A stretch of DNA of 64,000 nucleotides from contig CP064987.1 in the NCBI GenBank assembly GCA_016699835.1, forward strand, positions 1,674,001 through 1,738,000, read 5' to 3'. The position numbers and the translations under genes are program-made. The stretch's first letter is position 1. Every line of letters begins with the position of its first letter. The stretch comes from Phycisphaerales bacterium (GTDB taxonomy: Bacteria; Planctomycetota; Phycisphaerae; Phycisphaerales; UBA1924). Shown here in pieces: positions 32,023-40,579 of the stretch. The notes beneath the pieces were generated by a model. That model saw nothing but the letters and a program-made list of their open reading frames with translations, was not told the origin of the DNA and made no database searches.

Positions 32023-33186
32023 TCACAACGAGATCAGCACATCCCGATCCGCCTTGCTAACGATCGTGTGGAGGCCGGGGAGTTCTCGCTGGATTTGCAG
32101 CGAGTATCTTGAGAGGTAGCCACGTTCGGTGGGGGTGTGCCCGCCGAGGATCACGCTCATGCCGGCGTTGAGGGCGCCCAGGACCTCGTGGTGCTTCATC
32201 TCGCCTGTGACGAAGACCTGGCACTGCTCGGCCCTGGCGAGCCTGGAGAGGGACTCACCCGCGCCGGGGACCACGCCGACGTGGGTGAGGGGCGGGTCGT
32301 GCGGCTCACCATCTGGGCCACGCTCGGCGAGGGCGTAGCGGACGCGGTCACGCTTGAGGAAGGTCTTGAGTCGCTCGGCGAGTTCGCGCACCGTGGCGGG
32401 GCGATCGAGGACCAGTCGCCGACCGGCACCGGCGCTGCGCGTGGGGACCGGTTCGAGATCAAAGACATCGATCGGCGGCTCCTCATACGGGTGGAACTGG
32501 CGGAGGGTCTCGATCGCCAGGGCGAGGGCGGAGCGCGAGCAGACCATCTCCAGCCTCATCTCACGGACACTCTCGATCTGGCCGGGGCGGCCGACGGTCG
32601 GCTTGGCACCATCACCCGCGAGGAAGGTACCCGTGCCCTCGCTGGCGAAGGAGCACAACTGGTAGTTGCCGATGATCCCCGCGCCGGCGGAGGCGAGGGC
32701 GTTGCGGATGCGGTCGGCGTCGGCGGTGGGGACGAAGGTCACGATCTTGACCTCCTGCGTCCGTCGGCGATGGGCGTGGGGCGAGAGGGCCCGGCAGTCG
32801 CCCGCGATCTTCCCCTCGCTCGAAGAGCCCGAGATCCCCTCGCAGAGCCAGTCGGTGATGCCGCCCTTCACGGCGTCGAGCGCGGTGTGCGGCGAATAGA
32901 TGGCGATGCCGGCCTCGATGGCGCGGAAGATGACGCGCTGGCGGGGCGTGGCGCTGGTGACGCGGGAGAGCGGCTCGAAGATCGGCGGGTGGTAGGCGAT
33001 GATGGCCGACGCCTTGGCCTTGATCGCCTCGTCGAGGACGGCTTCGGTGAGGTCAATCGCGAGGAGGACGGGCCCCTTGATCTCACGCGAACTGTCGCCC
33101 GCGAGCAGGCCGACCTTGTCCCAACTCTCGGCGAACTCGAGCGGGGCGAGGCGATTAAGGGCGCTGACGAGATCGGCGACGTTCAT
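32023..33186 (-). CDS. Nif3-like dinuclear metal-centre protein (GTP cyclohydrolase I type 2 family)
   Basis: 387 residues, the long NIF3 form with an inserted PII-like domain. MNVADLVSALNRLAPLEFAE and WDKVGLLAGD open the family; SAIIAYHPPIFEPLSRV supplies metal-binding His, and the C-terminal GHTPTERGYLSRYSLQIQ carries the second ligand set (H, E). The middle segment (VKIVTFVPTADADRIRNALA...GIGNYQLCSFASEGTGTF) is the inserted regulatory-like domain. These proteins form toroidal hexamers; the true substrate is unsettled. It is 18 bp downstream of the kelch start region in the same direction. Confidence 0.9.
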   Translation of the reverse strand: MNVADLVSALNRLAPLEFAESWDKVGLLAGDSSREIKGPVLLAIDLTEAVLDEAIKAKASAIIAYHPPIFEPLSRVTSATPRQRVIFRAIEAGIAIYSPHTALDAVKGGITDWLCEGISGSSSEGKIAGDCRALSPHAHRRRTQEVKIVTFVPTADADRIRNALASAGAGIIGNYQLCSFASEGTGTFLAGDGAKPTVGRPGQIESVREMRLEMVCSRSALALAIETLRQFHPYEEPPIDVFDLEPVPTRSAGAGRRLVLDRPATVRELAERLKTFLKRDRVRYALAERGPDGEPHDPPLTHVGVVPGAGESLSRLARAEQCQVFVTGEMKHHEVLGALNAGMSVILGGHTPTERGYLSRYSLQIQRELPGLHTIVSKADRDVLISL

Positions 33187-33347
33187 AGGGGGCTCTCCAA
33201 CGCGGCAAGGGCAGGCCGCGCGACCGGTGGGAGTTTAGTGCGCCGATGGAGTGGGCTTACTGGGAGGAGTAGGCACCGGCGGGACACCTGAGCCACGAGT
33301 TGGAGGAGATTCATTCGAGGGCCTGTGCGTGCGGTGTACGATCGCGC

Positions 33348-34424
33348 ATGACGACGCCCAACGCTTTGAGTCCGCGTGCCGTGTCTCGCCGGGCGTATGC
33401 GAAGGTGAACTTGTGCCTGTTCGTGGGCCCGCCCGAGGGCGAGGACGCGACCCACGAGGGTCGGAACGTCGCGGGGTATCACAAGATCGCGTCGTGGATG
33501 TCGGCGATCGAGGTGTGGGACGACGTGGTGGTGACGCCTGGCGGGGCATTCACGTTCGAGTGCGACTGGGCGGGGAATGCGCCGCGACCGACGCTTATCG
33601 ACTGGCCCGACGAGCGTGATTTGTGCGTGAAAGCTCACAAGGCCCTTGAGGCGAAACTCGGGCGGTCGCTCCCCGCAGCGATCCGCGTCACGAAGCGCAT
33701 TCCCGTCGGCGGCGGGCTGGGGGGCGGATCGTCCGATGCGGCGAGCACTCTGATGGCGCTCCGTGACGCGTTCCATCTTGATCTCGACAATGACGAGTTG
33801 TGCTCGGTGGCGATGGGCGTGGGGTCCGACGTGGCGTTCTTCATCGATGGCGAGAGCGAGGAGGATGCGCCGCCGCGCCCGGCGCTCGTGAGCGGCCTGG
33901 GCGAGCAGGTCGAGCGCGTGGAGGCGGTCACCAAGGAACTGATCCTCGTCATCCCGCCGTTCTCGTGCGAGACGAAGGCCGTCTATGGCGCGTTCGACGT
34001 GCTGCTCGCGGAGCGCGTCTCGAGGAAACGCATGGAGCATGGCCCGTCATACAACCCGGCTGCCGTGAACCCGGACCTCGTCGCGCGGCGGATCGGCAAG
34101 GCCCAGGGCGACACGATTCGTGATGGGCTGCTGGGGAACGACCTCTTCCAGGCGGCGGTCCGCGTGGAGCCGAGATTGGGGCGCCTCGCGACGGAACTCT
34201 CGCGGGCGACACGCCTCGACGCCCATCTCAGCGGGAGCGGGAGCACGCTCTTCTTCCTGACGGATGCCGATCGGGCACCCAAGGTCGAGGAACGCCTCCG
34301 GCGGGCGCTGGAGTCGATGGCGGCGTCGGCCGATGGAACATGGTGCGCGGGATGCGCCCTGGTCCGCTCGCGACTCGCTCCTGCGCGACAGGCCCATGTC
34401 GCCCGTCCCGTACAGTCCCGATAG
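33348..34424 (+). CDS. ispE: 4-diphosphocytidyl-2-C-methyl-D-erythritol kinase
   Basis: GHMP kinase of the MEP isoprenoid pathway, phosphorylating CDP-methylerythritol. The 358-residue product has YAKVNLCLFVG (substrate Lys/Asn), GYHKIASWMSAI, the ATP-binding PVGGGLGGGSSDAASTL and, at the C-terminal end, HLSGSGSTLFFL. Somewhat longer than the 280-310 residues usual, with an insertion around EGEDATHEGRN. I start at 33348 (MTTPNALSPRA); a longer frame opens at 33300. It is followed by the ROK kinase in the same direction. Confidence 0.92.
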   Translation: MTTPNALSPRAVSRRAYAKVNLCLFVGPPEGEDATHEGRNVAGYHKIASWMSAIEVWDDVVVTPGGAFTFECDWAGNAPRPTLIDWPDERDLCVKAHKALEAKLGRSLPAAIRVTKRIPVGGGLGGGSSDAASTLMALRDAFHLDLDNDELCSVAMGVGSDVAFFIDGESEEDAPPRPALVSGLGEQVERVEAVTKELILVIPPFSCETKAVYGAFDVLLAERVSRKRMEHGPSYNPAAVNPDLVARRIGKAQGDTIRDGLLGNDLFQAAVRVEPRLGRLATELSRATRLDAHLSGSGSTLFFLTDADRAPKVEERLRRALESMAASADGTWCAGCALVRSRLAPARQAHVARPVQSR

Positions 34425-34488
34425 AGCATCAGCAAGCGAACGAATCACCACTCTCGCCCCGCACGCCTCATCAAGGTTCACACGCGAC

Positions 34489-35445
34489 ATGCCCCCCAAG
34501 AAACCCTTCGTCGGCATCGACCTCGGCGGCACGAACATGCAGATCGGCGTGGTCTCGCCCGACTTCAAACTCCTCGGCTCCTCCAAGAAGAAGACCAAGG
34601 CCGAGGAGGGCGTGGAGGGCGTGCTCTCGCGGATCGTCGAGGCGACGCAGGAAGCGTGTGCCGCGGCGAAGGTCTCGGTGGGGGATCTCGGCGGACTGGG
34701 GATCGGCGCCCCGGGAGCCGTGGATCCGTACAAGGGACTTGTGCTCGAGGCCGTCAACCTCCGCTGGACGGAAGTCCCCTTGGCGCAACTGCTGACCAAG
34801 CAACTCAAAGTGCCGGTCTTCGTGGACAACGACGTGAACGTCGCCGTGGTCGGCGAGCACCGCATGGGCGCGGGCAAGGGTGTGGACGACCTACTTGGCG
34901 TGTGGGTGGGAACGGGGATCGGTGGCGGGCTGATCCTGAATGGCAAGTTGTACGAAGGGACGTTCTTCTCCGCGGGCGAGATCGGGCACACGATCGCTCT
35001 TCCCGGCGCGCTCGCGGGGCATCGGTCGCTCGAGCACAACTGCTCGCGCACGGCCGTCGTCGATCGCCTCGTGCGACTCATCCAGTCGAACCGCAAGTCG
35101 AAGATCATGGCCGAGGTTGAGGGCGACACCGAACGCATCAAGAGCCGCACCATCGGCAAGGCATATCGCGAGGGGGATGCGCTCGTCGTCGAGGTCGTGG
35201 ATGAGTCGGCCGACCTTCTGGGGATCGCGATCGCGAATGTCGTGACGCTGCTCTCCTTGCCGAGGGTCGTGCTGGGCGGCGGCCTGACCGAGGCGATCGG
35301 CAAGGCCTATGTCGAGCGTGTGCAGCGCATGGCGCGGAAGACCGCCTTCCCCGAGGCCTGCCGAAAAGTGGATGTCGTCGCGAGCACGCTCGAGGACAAC
35401 GCCGGGGTGTACGGGGCGGCCATGCTCGCGATGGATCGATCGTGA
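34489..35445 (+). CDS. ROK-family sugar kinase (glucokinase-like)
   Basis: 318 residues with the ROK fold: MPPKKPFVGIDLGGTNMQIG (phosphate 1), GIGAPGAVDPYKGL, VFVDNDVNVAVVGEH (catalytic Asp in DND), VGTGIGGGLILNGKLYEG (phosphate 2) and VVLGGGLTEAIGKAY (adenosine). It should phosphorylate glucose or another hexose. The usual zinc-binding CxCGxxGC signature after GEIGHT is missing: here GHTIALPGALAGHRSLEHNCSR, so one Cys at most. That is unusual for ROK glucokinases, and substrate specificity cannot be assigned. Gene order suggests transcription with ispE. Confidence 0.85.
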   Translation: MPPKKPFVGIDLGGTNMQIGVVSPDFKLLGSSKKKTKAEEGVEGVLSRIVEATQEACAAAKVSVGDLGGLGIGAPGAVDPYKGLVLEAVNLRWTEVPLAQLLTKQLKVPVFVDNDVNVAVVGEHRMGAGKGVDDLLGVWVGTGIGGGLILNGKLYEGTFFSAGEIGHTIALPGALAGHRSLEHNCSRTAVVDRLVRLIQSNRKSKIMAEVEGDTERIKSRTIGKAYREGDALVVEVVDESADLLGIAIANVVTLLSLPRVVLGGGLTEAIGKAYVERVQRMARKTAFPEACRKVDVVASTLEDNAGVYGAAMLAMDRS

Positions 35446-35514
35446 TCCATTTTCAGACGCTGTGACGCTTTGTACATCCGGCGTCGGTCGTGGCGGTCCC
35501 GAATGATCCAGGGA

Positions 35515-37284
35515 ATGCCGCCGAAGAAGAACACGAGCAAGTCCCAGAATCCCACGCCGCTCCCTCCGGCCTTAGCCCAAGCCGTTCAGGCCTCCAGGGC
35601 GGCGCTGAGTCGGGGTGATCTTGCCGGCGCCGATCGGCTCCTCGCGTCCGTGAAGGCTCGTGTTCCCGCCCATCCCGATGTACTAGCGACGAGCGTCGAT
35701 GTGGCCATGGCGCGAGGCGATGCCGACGGGGCGCTCGCGCCCGCAACGATGGCACGAGACCTGGGTCACGAGGGAAGCCACGCCCGCCTCGCGCGCGTGC
35801 TGGTGGCGATGGGGAGCATCGACGACGCGATCGGCGTGCTCACGCCTGAGGCCGAGCGCTCGATCCAAGGCGCGCACGATCTGCTCATGCTCCAGTTGCA
35901 CACTGATCGACTGGTCGAAGCGATCGCGACGACACGCCACATGCTCGATCTCGACCCCGTAAATATCGCGGCCATGCACGCGCGCGCCTCCGCCACGTTG
36001 AAACTCGGGCGCGCTGAAGAAGCGCTCGGCCACATCCGCGAGGCGGTCGACGCGGACCCTGACTCGGTCCCGCTCGCCCAACTCCACGCGTTTATCACGA
36101 ACTATGTGCCATCGATGACGCCGAAGGATGTGCGCGATGCCCACACCCGCTTCGGCACGCTGCTCGCACAAGGCCAGCCGTCGATGCGTCCCGCCCACCC
36201 GCGTCCCGACACGCCACGCCGCCTGGGTTTCCTCTCGGCCGACTTCTTCGAGCACTCGGTCTCGTACTTTCTCCTGCCGCTGCTCGAGGGGCTCGACAAG
36301 GATCGGTTCGACATCGTTCTCCTCTCCATCACTCGAAAGCATGACGCGACAACGCTCCGATTCCGTGAACTCGCGACCGAGTGGGTCGATCTGTCGCGTG
36401 TGCCGACCGAGCAGGCCCTTTCCATGATCCATGCCGCACGCATCGATGTGCTCGTCGACATCTCGGGCCTGACCGCCGGTTCACGCCCCGATCTCCTCGC
36501 GCAGGCCCCGGCCCACCATTGCCTCTCATACCTCGGCTATCCGGCGTCGACGGGCATTCCACGCGTGCACGCACGGATTGGAGACTCGATCACCGACCCG
36601 CCGGGCACAGACGACCGTGTGCTGCGACTCGATCCATGCTTTCTGACGTACCAGCCTCCCAGGAATATACCGATAGCGCGTCGCGAACGCGCGACAGGCG
36701 ACGGCATCACGTTCGGCTCATTCAACGCCCTCGCGAAGACCAATGACGAGGTCTTGGCCGTGTGGGCGAGGGTGCTCAACGCCGTCCCGAACTCGAGACT
36801 CGTGCTCAAGAACCCTGGCCTGCGTCAGGCATCCTGCCGAGTTGACGTCTCGAATCGCCTCATTCGAGCCGGCCTCGATCCATACCGTGTGGATCTCCTT
36901 CCGCCCGCACCCACGGTCCGTGAGCATCTCGATACCTATTCGAGGATCGACATCGCCCTCGACACGTTCCCGTATGCCGGCACGACTACGACGTGTGAGG
37001 CGCTGCTCATGGGCGTGCCCGTGATCACCCTCGCGGGCGATCGGCACGCGGGTCGAGTGGGGGCGAGCATCGGTGCCGACGAACCCGGCCGGATATTCGT
37101 CACTCACTCCCCGGACAGGGTCGTTCATTGCGTTACACGAATCTTGTCCGGGGAGAGACTTGTGCTCCACAGACATCAGCCGACTCATTCGAGCGACGCT
37201 CGAACACAACATCCATCCCACGTCCACTATGCCACCGCGTGGATCGAACAGGTTCGCCATTCGTGGCTCGATGATTCAGCGTGA
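35515..37284 (+). CDS. TPR-containing O-linked GlcNAc-transferase-like protein (GT41, SPINDLY type)
   Basis: 589 residues: an N-terminal TPR region (about 20-210, e.g. SRGDLAGADRLLASVKARVPAHP, NIAAMHARASATLKLGRAEEAL) then a GT41 catalytic region with LGFLSADFFEHSVSYFLLPLL, IDVLVDISGLTAGSRPDLLAQ, APAHHCLSYLGYPASTG, TFGSFNALAKTNDEVLAVWARVL and a UDP-binding end IALDTFPYAGTTTTCEALLMGVPVITLAG. Family members transfer GlcNAc to Ser/Thr of proteins. Start codons at 35470, 35503 and 35515 are possible; 35515 (MPPKKNTSKS) is a guess. It precedes the polysaccharide locus and may glycosylate surface proteins. Confidence 0.85.
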   Translation: MPPKKNTSKSQNPTPLPPALAQAVQASRAALSRGDLAGADRLLASVKARVPAHPDVLATSVDVAMARGDADGALAPATMARDLGHEGSHARLARVLVAMGSIDDAIGVLTPEAERSIQGAHDLLMLQLHTDRLVEAIATTRHMLDLDPVNIAAMHARASATLKLGRAEEALGHIREAVDADPDSVPLAQLHAFITNYVPSMTPKDVRDAHTRFGTLLAQGQPSMRPAHPRPDTPRRLGFLSADFFEHSVSYFLLPLLEGLDKDRFDIVLLSITRKHDATTLRFRELATEWVDLSRVPTEQALSMIHAARIDVLVDISGLTAGSRPDLLAQAPAHHCLSYLGYPASTGIPRVHARIGDSITDPPGTDDRVLRLDPCFLTYQPPRNIPIARRERATGDGITFGSFNALAKTNDEVLAVWARVLNAVPNSRLVLKNPGLRQASCRVDVSNRLIRAGLDPYRVDLLPPAPTVREHLDTYSRIDIALDTFPYAGTTTTCEALLMGVPVITLAGDRHAGRVGASIGADEPGRIFVTHSPDRVVHCVTRILSGERLVLHRHQPTHSSDARTQHPSHVHYATAWIEQVRHSWLDDSA

Positions 37285-37692
37285 TACAACGCGATCCAGA
37301 CCGTGCTCAAAGGCGTCACTACGTAGAACCCGCGATTCAACACCCACAACATTGGATTTGAGAACGCCCACGAGACCAAAGATTCATCGGCATAGATCGA
37401 GTTTGGATTGGGTTTCGTTCGGAATGCCTCCATTGAGCGATGTCGAAACTCATTCCGTAGCCACGCCGTACACGACTTGAACACATCCACGCTTGAGCAA
37501 CTGTCGAACCAATTTGTCGCAGGCGCGGATGTCTCGAACACGGCGATCGTAAGTCCGTGTCCCCCAGTGATTTCTATCCCGAACAATTTTGAATGACTTC
37601 AATACACAACTACTTGGTGACGAGAGAGAGTTGCGGTATATTGGAATTCCGGTCGTACATCCGCAATCCCTCTTCCAGTCGAGCACCCACTA
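37285..37692. other. 408-bp gap with no convincing gene
   Basis: GC content is lower than the flanks. A minus-strand frame at 37227-37586 (119 codons) and a plus-strand frame at 37408-37596 are open, but neither has a recognisable domain, a good ribosome-binding site or the local codon preference. The region may hold a decayed gene and the promoter of the following GT2 gene. Confidence 0.4.
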
Positions 37693-38457
37693 ATGAGGCA
37701 CCGCCCCGACGCGAGCATTGTCATCGTTACACGCAATCGTTGGCCGGAACTCGAAAAAGCGATCGAGTCCTCGAACGCCCAAGAGGGCGATGTCGAGGTC
37801 ATCGTGATCGATGACGCGTCGACCGACGGCACGAGCGATCGCGTTCGAGCCCGGTTCCCCGGTGTCCGACTGGTGACCTCCTCGACTCCCGAAGGATACA
37901 TGGGGCACCGGAATCGTGGCGTGGAGATGGCTCGCGCACCGATCGTGGTCATCATCGACGACGACGCTCTGTTCGCGACACCTCGCGTGGTCGCACAGAC
38001 GTTGCTCGACTTTGACCACCCTCGGATCGCCGCGGTCGGTGTTCCGTTTCGTGACATGACCTACCAGGACACGAGCGTGAAACAGCGCTCACCGGACGAT
38101 CACTCGATATGGATCCTCGATCGGTTCAAGGGAACGGCCCAGGCGCTCCGACGCGACGTCTTCCTTGCTCTTGGCGGTTTCCGACAGTCGCTTGTGCATC
38201 AGGGAGAAGAGGGTGATCTTTGCATTCGAGCCCTCGCCGCGGGGTACGTCGTGCGATGCGGGCGTTCGGATGAGATCCACCATTTCGAGTCGCCCAAGCG
38301 CGACCTGTCGCGGCAGATCCGTCACAACGCGAGAAACGTGCTCCACTTCAACTGGCGATACACCCTGGGCCTTTCCACGCCGTCGCACGCACGTTCGCGA
38401 GCAGCCTCCTGCTGTTACGCCATGGCATTCGCACCCGATATGTCCGGGCCACCCTGA
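37693..38457 (+). CDS. Glycosyltransferase family 2 (C-terminus frameshifted)
   Basis: 254 residues as read. GT-A fold: ASIVIVTRNRWPELEKAIES, VEVIVIDDASTDGTSDRV, and a DDDALF metal motif (VIIDDDAL), then a galactosyltransferase-like acceptor part (ALRRDVFLALGGFRQS, EEGDLCIRALAAGY). After the tryptophan-rich LHFNWRYT at about 38365-38375 the reading frame changes: another frame continues TFASSLLLRHGIRTRYVR and KGLWWGVSEILTGRVA to past 38600, the expected family C-terminus. The gene thus has an apparent -1 frameshift, or a sequencing error. It opens the polysaccharide locus; the sugar is not predictable. Confidence 0.82.
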   Translation: MRHRPDASIVIVTRNRWPELEKAIESSNAQEGDVEVIVIDDASTDGTSDRVRARFPGVRLVTSSTPEGYMGHRNRGVEMARAPIVVIIDDDALFATPRVVAQTLLDFDHPRIAAVGVPFRDMTYQDTSVKQRSPDDHSIWILDRFKGTAQALRRDVFLALGGFRQSLVHQGEEGDLCIRALAAGYVVRCGRSDEIHHFESPKRDLSRQIRHNARNVLHFNWRYTLGLSTPSHARSRAASCCYAMAFAPDMSGPP

Positions 38458-38601
38458 AGGGATTGTGGTGGGGTGTTTCGGAGATTCTCACCGGTCGTGT
38501 CGCGCGTGAATCCCTCCCGAGCGATCTGTATGCTCTCTTTCGATCTTTGGGGAGTGTCCCCGCCACATCTCTGAGTTCCATCGAAACTCGCCTACCGACG
38601 A

Positions 38602-39267
38602 TCAGGTCTGTGGACGTTGGAACATCATCAGATTCGTGGCGAGAAACTTCGACATTGGCAGACTCTCAAGTCGAGCCGAAACCCTTCCCGAGAGTTCCGG
38701 ATCGTGCGACCAACCTCGGGATCGAAACTTCTCGATCCAGTACGACTGGGGCTGCTCGTTGATGTGACCCGTGCCACCCTGTCCTGGATGTGCGGCGGTG
38801 AGTAGCACGTGCGCCGCATCGCAGGACACGAGATAGTCCACGAATCGATCGGCGAGCGATTCGGGAAGGTGTTCCGCCACTTCGGTCGACATCGCCAGGT
38901 CAAAGGGACCGTCGGCGGGCGACAGGCCGCCCTCCACTCGCAGATCGAAAGGCCTGACTGGAACCCCGGCGCGATCGGCCCACCGCCGACCCTTCGCGTT
39001 GTGCTCCAAGCCCAGAACGCGGACTCCGCGCCTCTTGAACTCCGCGGCCATCGCCCCGGTGCCGCAGCCGACGTCGACGAGCGACGAGATTCCCGGAATC
39101 TCACCGAGAACCGCGTCGGCGAGGTGGGGTGCAGCGGCCGTGGCGCCTTGATGAAAATGCTCGAAGACCCCAGGGTTATACATAAGCCATTCCCAGCCGA
39201 TTCGCTCTCCCAGACGCGAGAGCCTCATCCACGAGCCGAGGCGAATGTACCGGAGAATGTCTTTCAC
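38602..39267 (-). CDS. SAM-dependent methyltransferase (class I)
   Basis: 221 residues. The Rossmann motif SSLVDVGCGTGAMAAEF (motif I), the acidic end VLGLEHNAKG and PFDLAMSTEVAEHLPESLAD (motif post I/II, with TEVAEHLP) are those of Methyltransf_11/23 enzymes. The C-terminal end (NEQPQSYWIEKFRSRGW) is seen in sugar or polyketide methyltransferases inside polysaccharide loci, so O-methylation of a glycan is a reasonable guess. It faces the GT2 gene tail to tail, and the GT2's shifted frame would overlap its 3' end. Confidence 0.85.
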   Translation of the reverse strand: MKDILRYIRLGSWMRLSRLGERIGWEWLMYNPGVFEHFHQGATAAAPHLADAVLGEIPGISSLVDVGCGTGAMAAEFKRRGVRVLGLEHNAKGRRWADRAGVPVRPFDLRVEGGLSPADGPFDLAMSTEVAEHLPESLADRFVDYLVSCDAAHVLLTAAHPGQGGTGHINEQPQSYWIEKFRSRGWSHDPELSGRVSARLESLPMSKFLATNLMMFQRPQT

Positions 39268-39287
39268 GCGCTAAACTCCTGTCCCAT

Positions 39288-40283
39288 ATGACTCTTGGAG
39301 GACTTCGAGTGACCTTGGATTCGAGAAGGAACGCTAGGATCATCCTCACCGGCGGTGCCGGCTTCCTCGGGCGCTTTGTCGTGGACCGCCTCAAGGCCCG
39401 CGGCGTGCCCGAGGCCAATATCTTCATCCCCCGTCGGCGACACTATGACCTGACCAACACCACCGATGTCGCCCGCCTCTATAGGGAAGCTTTCGCGCCC
39501 CACAAGCCCGACCTCGTCATCCACATGGCGGCGGAAGTCGGCGGCATCGGCGCCAACCGCGAGAACCCCGGACGCTACTTCTACGCCAACATGGCCATGG
39601 CCCTGCATCTGATCGAGCAGGCGCGGATTGACGGGCTGATCGAGCGCGGCGGCAAGTTCGTCCAGGTCGGGACCATCTGCGCCTATCCCAAGTTCACGCC
39701 CGTCCCCTTCCACGAGGACAACCTGTGGAATGGCTATCCGGAAGAGACCAACGCGCCCTACGGCGTGGCGAAGAAGGCCGCGTGGCAGATGCTCGATGCG
39801 TACAAACTCCAGTACCGCATGCGCTCGGCGTACGTGCTCCCGGTGAATCTCTACGGACCCTGGGACAACTTCGATCTCAACTCCAGCCATGTGATCCCCG
39901 CGCTCATCCGCAAGTGCGTCGAGGCCCAGCGCCGCGGCGATCCGAAGATCGTCTGCTGGGGGACGGGGAGCGCCAGCCGCGAGTTTCTATATGTCGATGA
40001 TGCCGCCGAGGGAATCGTGCGGGCGGCCGAGGTAATGGACGATCCGACACCGATCAATCTCGGCGCCGGGTTCGAGATCACGATCAAGGACCTCGTGGAA
40101 CTCATCGTGAAACTCACGGGCTTCAAGGGGGCAATCGAGTGGGACTCGACCAAGCCCGACGGGCAGCCCCGACGCTGCCTCGATACGTCGAAAGCCCAGC
40201 GCCTGCTCGGATTCAAGGCCCAAATGGACTTCGAGGAAGGCCTGAAACGGACCATCGACTGGTATCGCCAGCACGCCCAATGA
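39288..40283 (+). CDS. NAD(P)-dependent sugar epimerase/reductase, GDP-L-fucose synthase-like
   Basis: 331 residues. Short-chain dehydrogenase fold: ILTGGAGFLGRFVVDRLKAR (GxxGxxG), VIHMAAEVGGIGANRENPGR, VQVGTICAYPKFTPVPFHED and NAPYGVAKKAA carrying the catalytic Tyr-x3-Lys. The GIGAN and CAYPK segments are close to Fcl/WcaG, the GDP-4-keto-6-deoxy-mannose epimerase-reductase. The usual Ser of SSCIYP is Thr here. No gmd (GDP-mannose dehydratase) is in the window, so its substrate must come from elsewhere in the genome. A GTG/TTG alternative start lies near; the ATG at 39288 is kept. Confidence 0.83.
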   Translation: MTLGGLRVTLDSRRNARIILTGGAGFLGRFVVDRLKARGVPEANIFIPRRRHYDLTNTTDVARLYREAFAPHKPDLVIHMAAEVGGIGANRENPGRYFYANMAMALHLIEQARIDGLIERGGKFVQVGTICAYPKFTPVPFHEDNLWNGYPEETNAPYGVAKKAAWQMLDAYKLQYRMRSAYVLPVNLYGPWDNFDLNSSHVIPALIRKCVEAQRRGDPKIVCWGTGSASREFLYVDDAAEGIVRAAEVMDDPTPINLGAGFEITIKDLVELIVKLTGFKGAIEWDSTKPDGQPRRCLDTSKAQRLLGFKAQMDFEEGLKRTIDWYRQHAQ

Positions 40284-40579
40284 GATCCGCGCAGATTCCA
40301 TGCCCACCGTTCCGCCTGATCGGGCGATGTTCGACTCCGCGGTTTCCCCGACTCGCGTTTCAGTGCCCCGACCAAACCGCCGATGCAGGATGACCTCAAT
40401 TCTCGGGCCCTGAACCGAAGTTCTCGGCCTGTTTTTGCACCGTCCCGCTATCATTTCGGTCCCGCGAGACGCTCTCACGGCTCGCGAACCCGTGTGACGG
40501 CACGGCGGTACTGGTTCCGCGTCGGGGCTCCCTCAGGCCCACGACTTTGACAGCACGTCTTTGAAAGCGAGATGAGCAC

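Noticed and set aside
37227..37586. A 119-codon minus-strand gene
   Set aside because: It overlaps the end of the GT41 gene, has no recognised motif and no good ribosome-binding site; could be a decayed gene but is not supportable.
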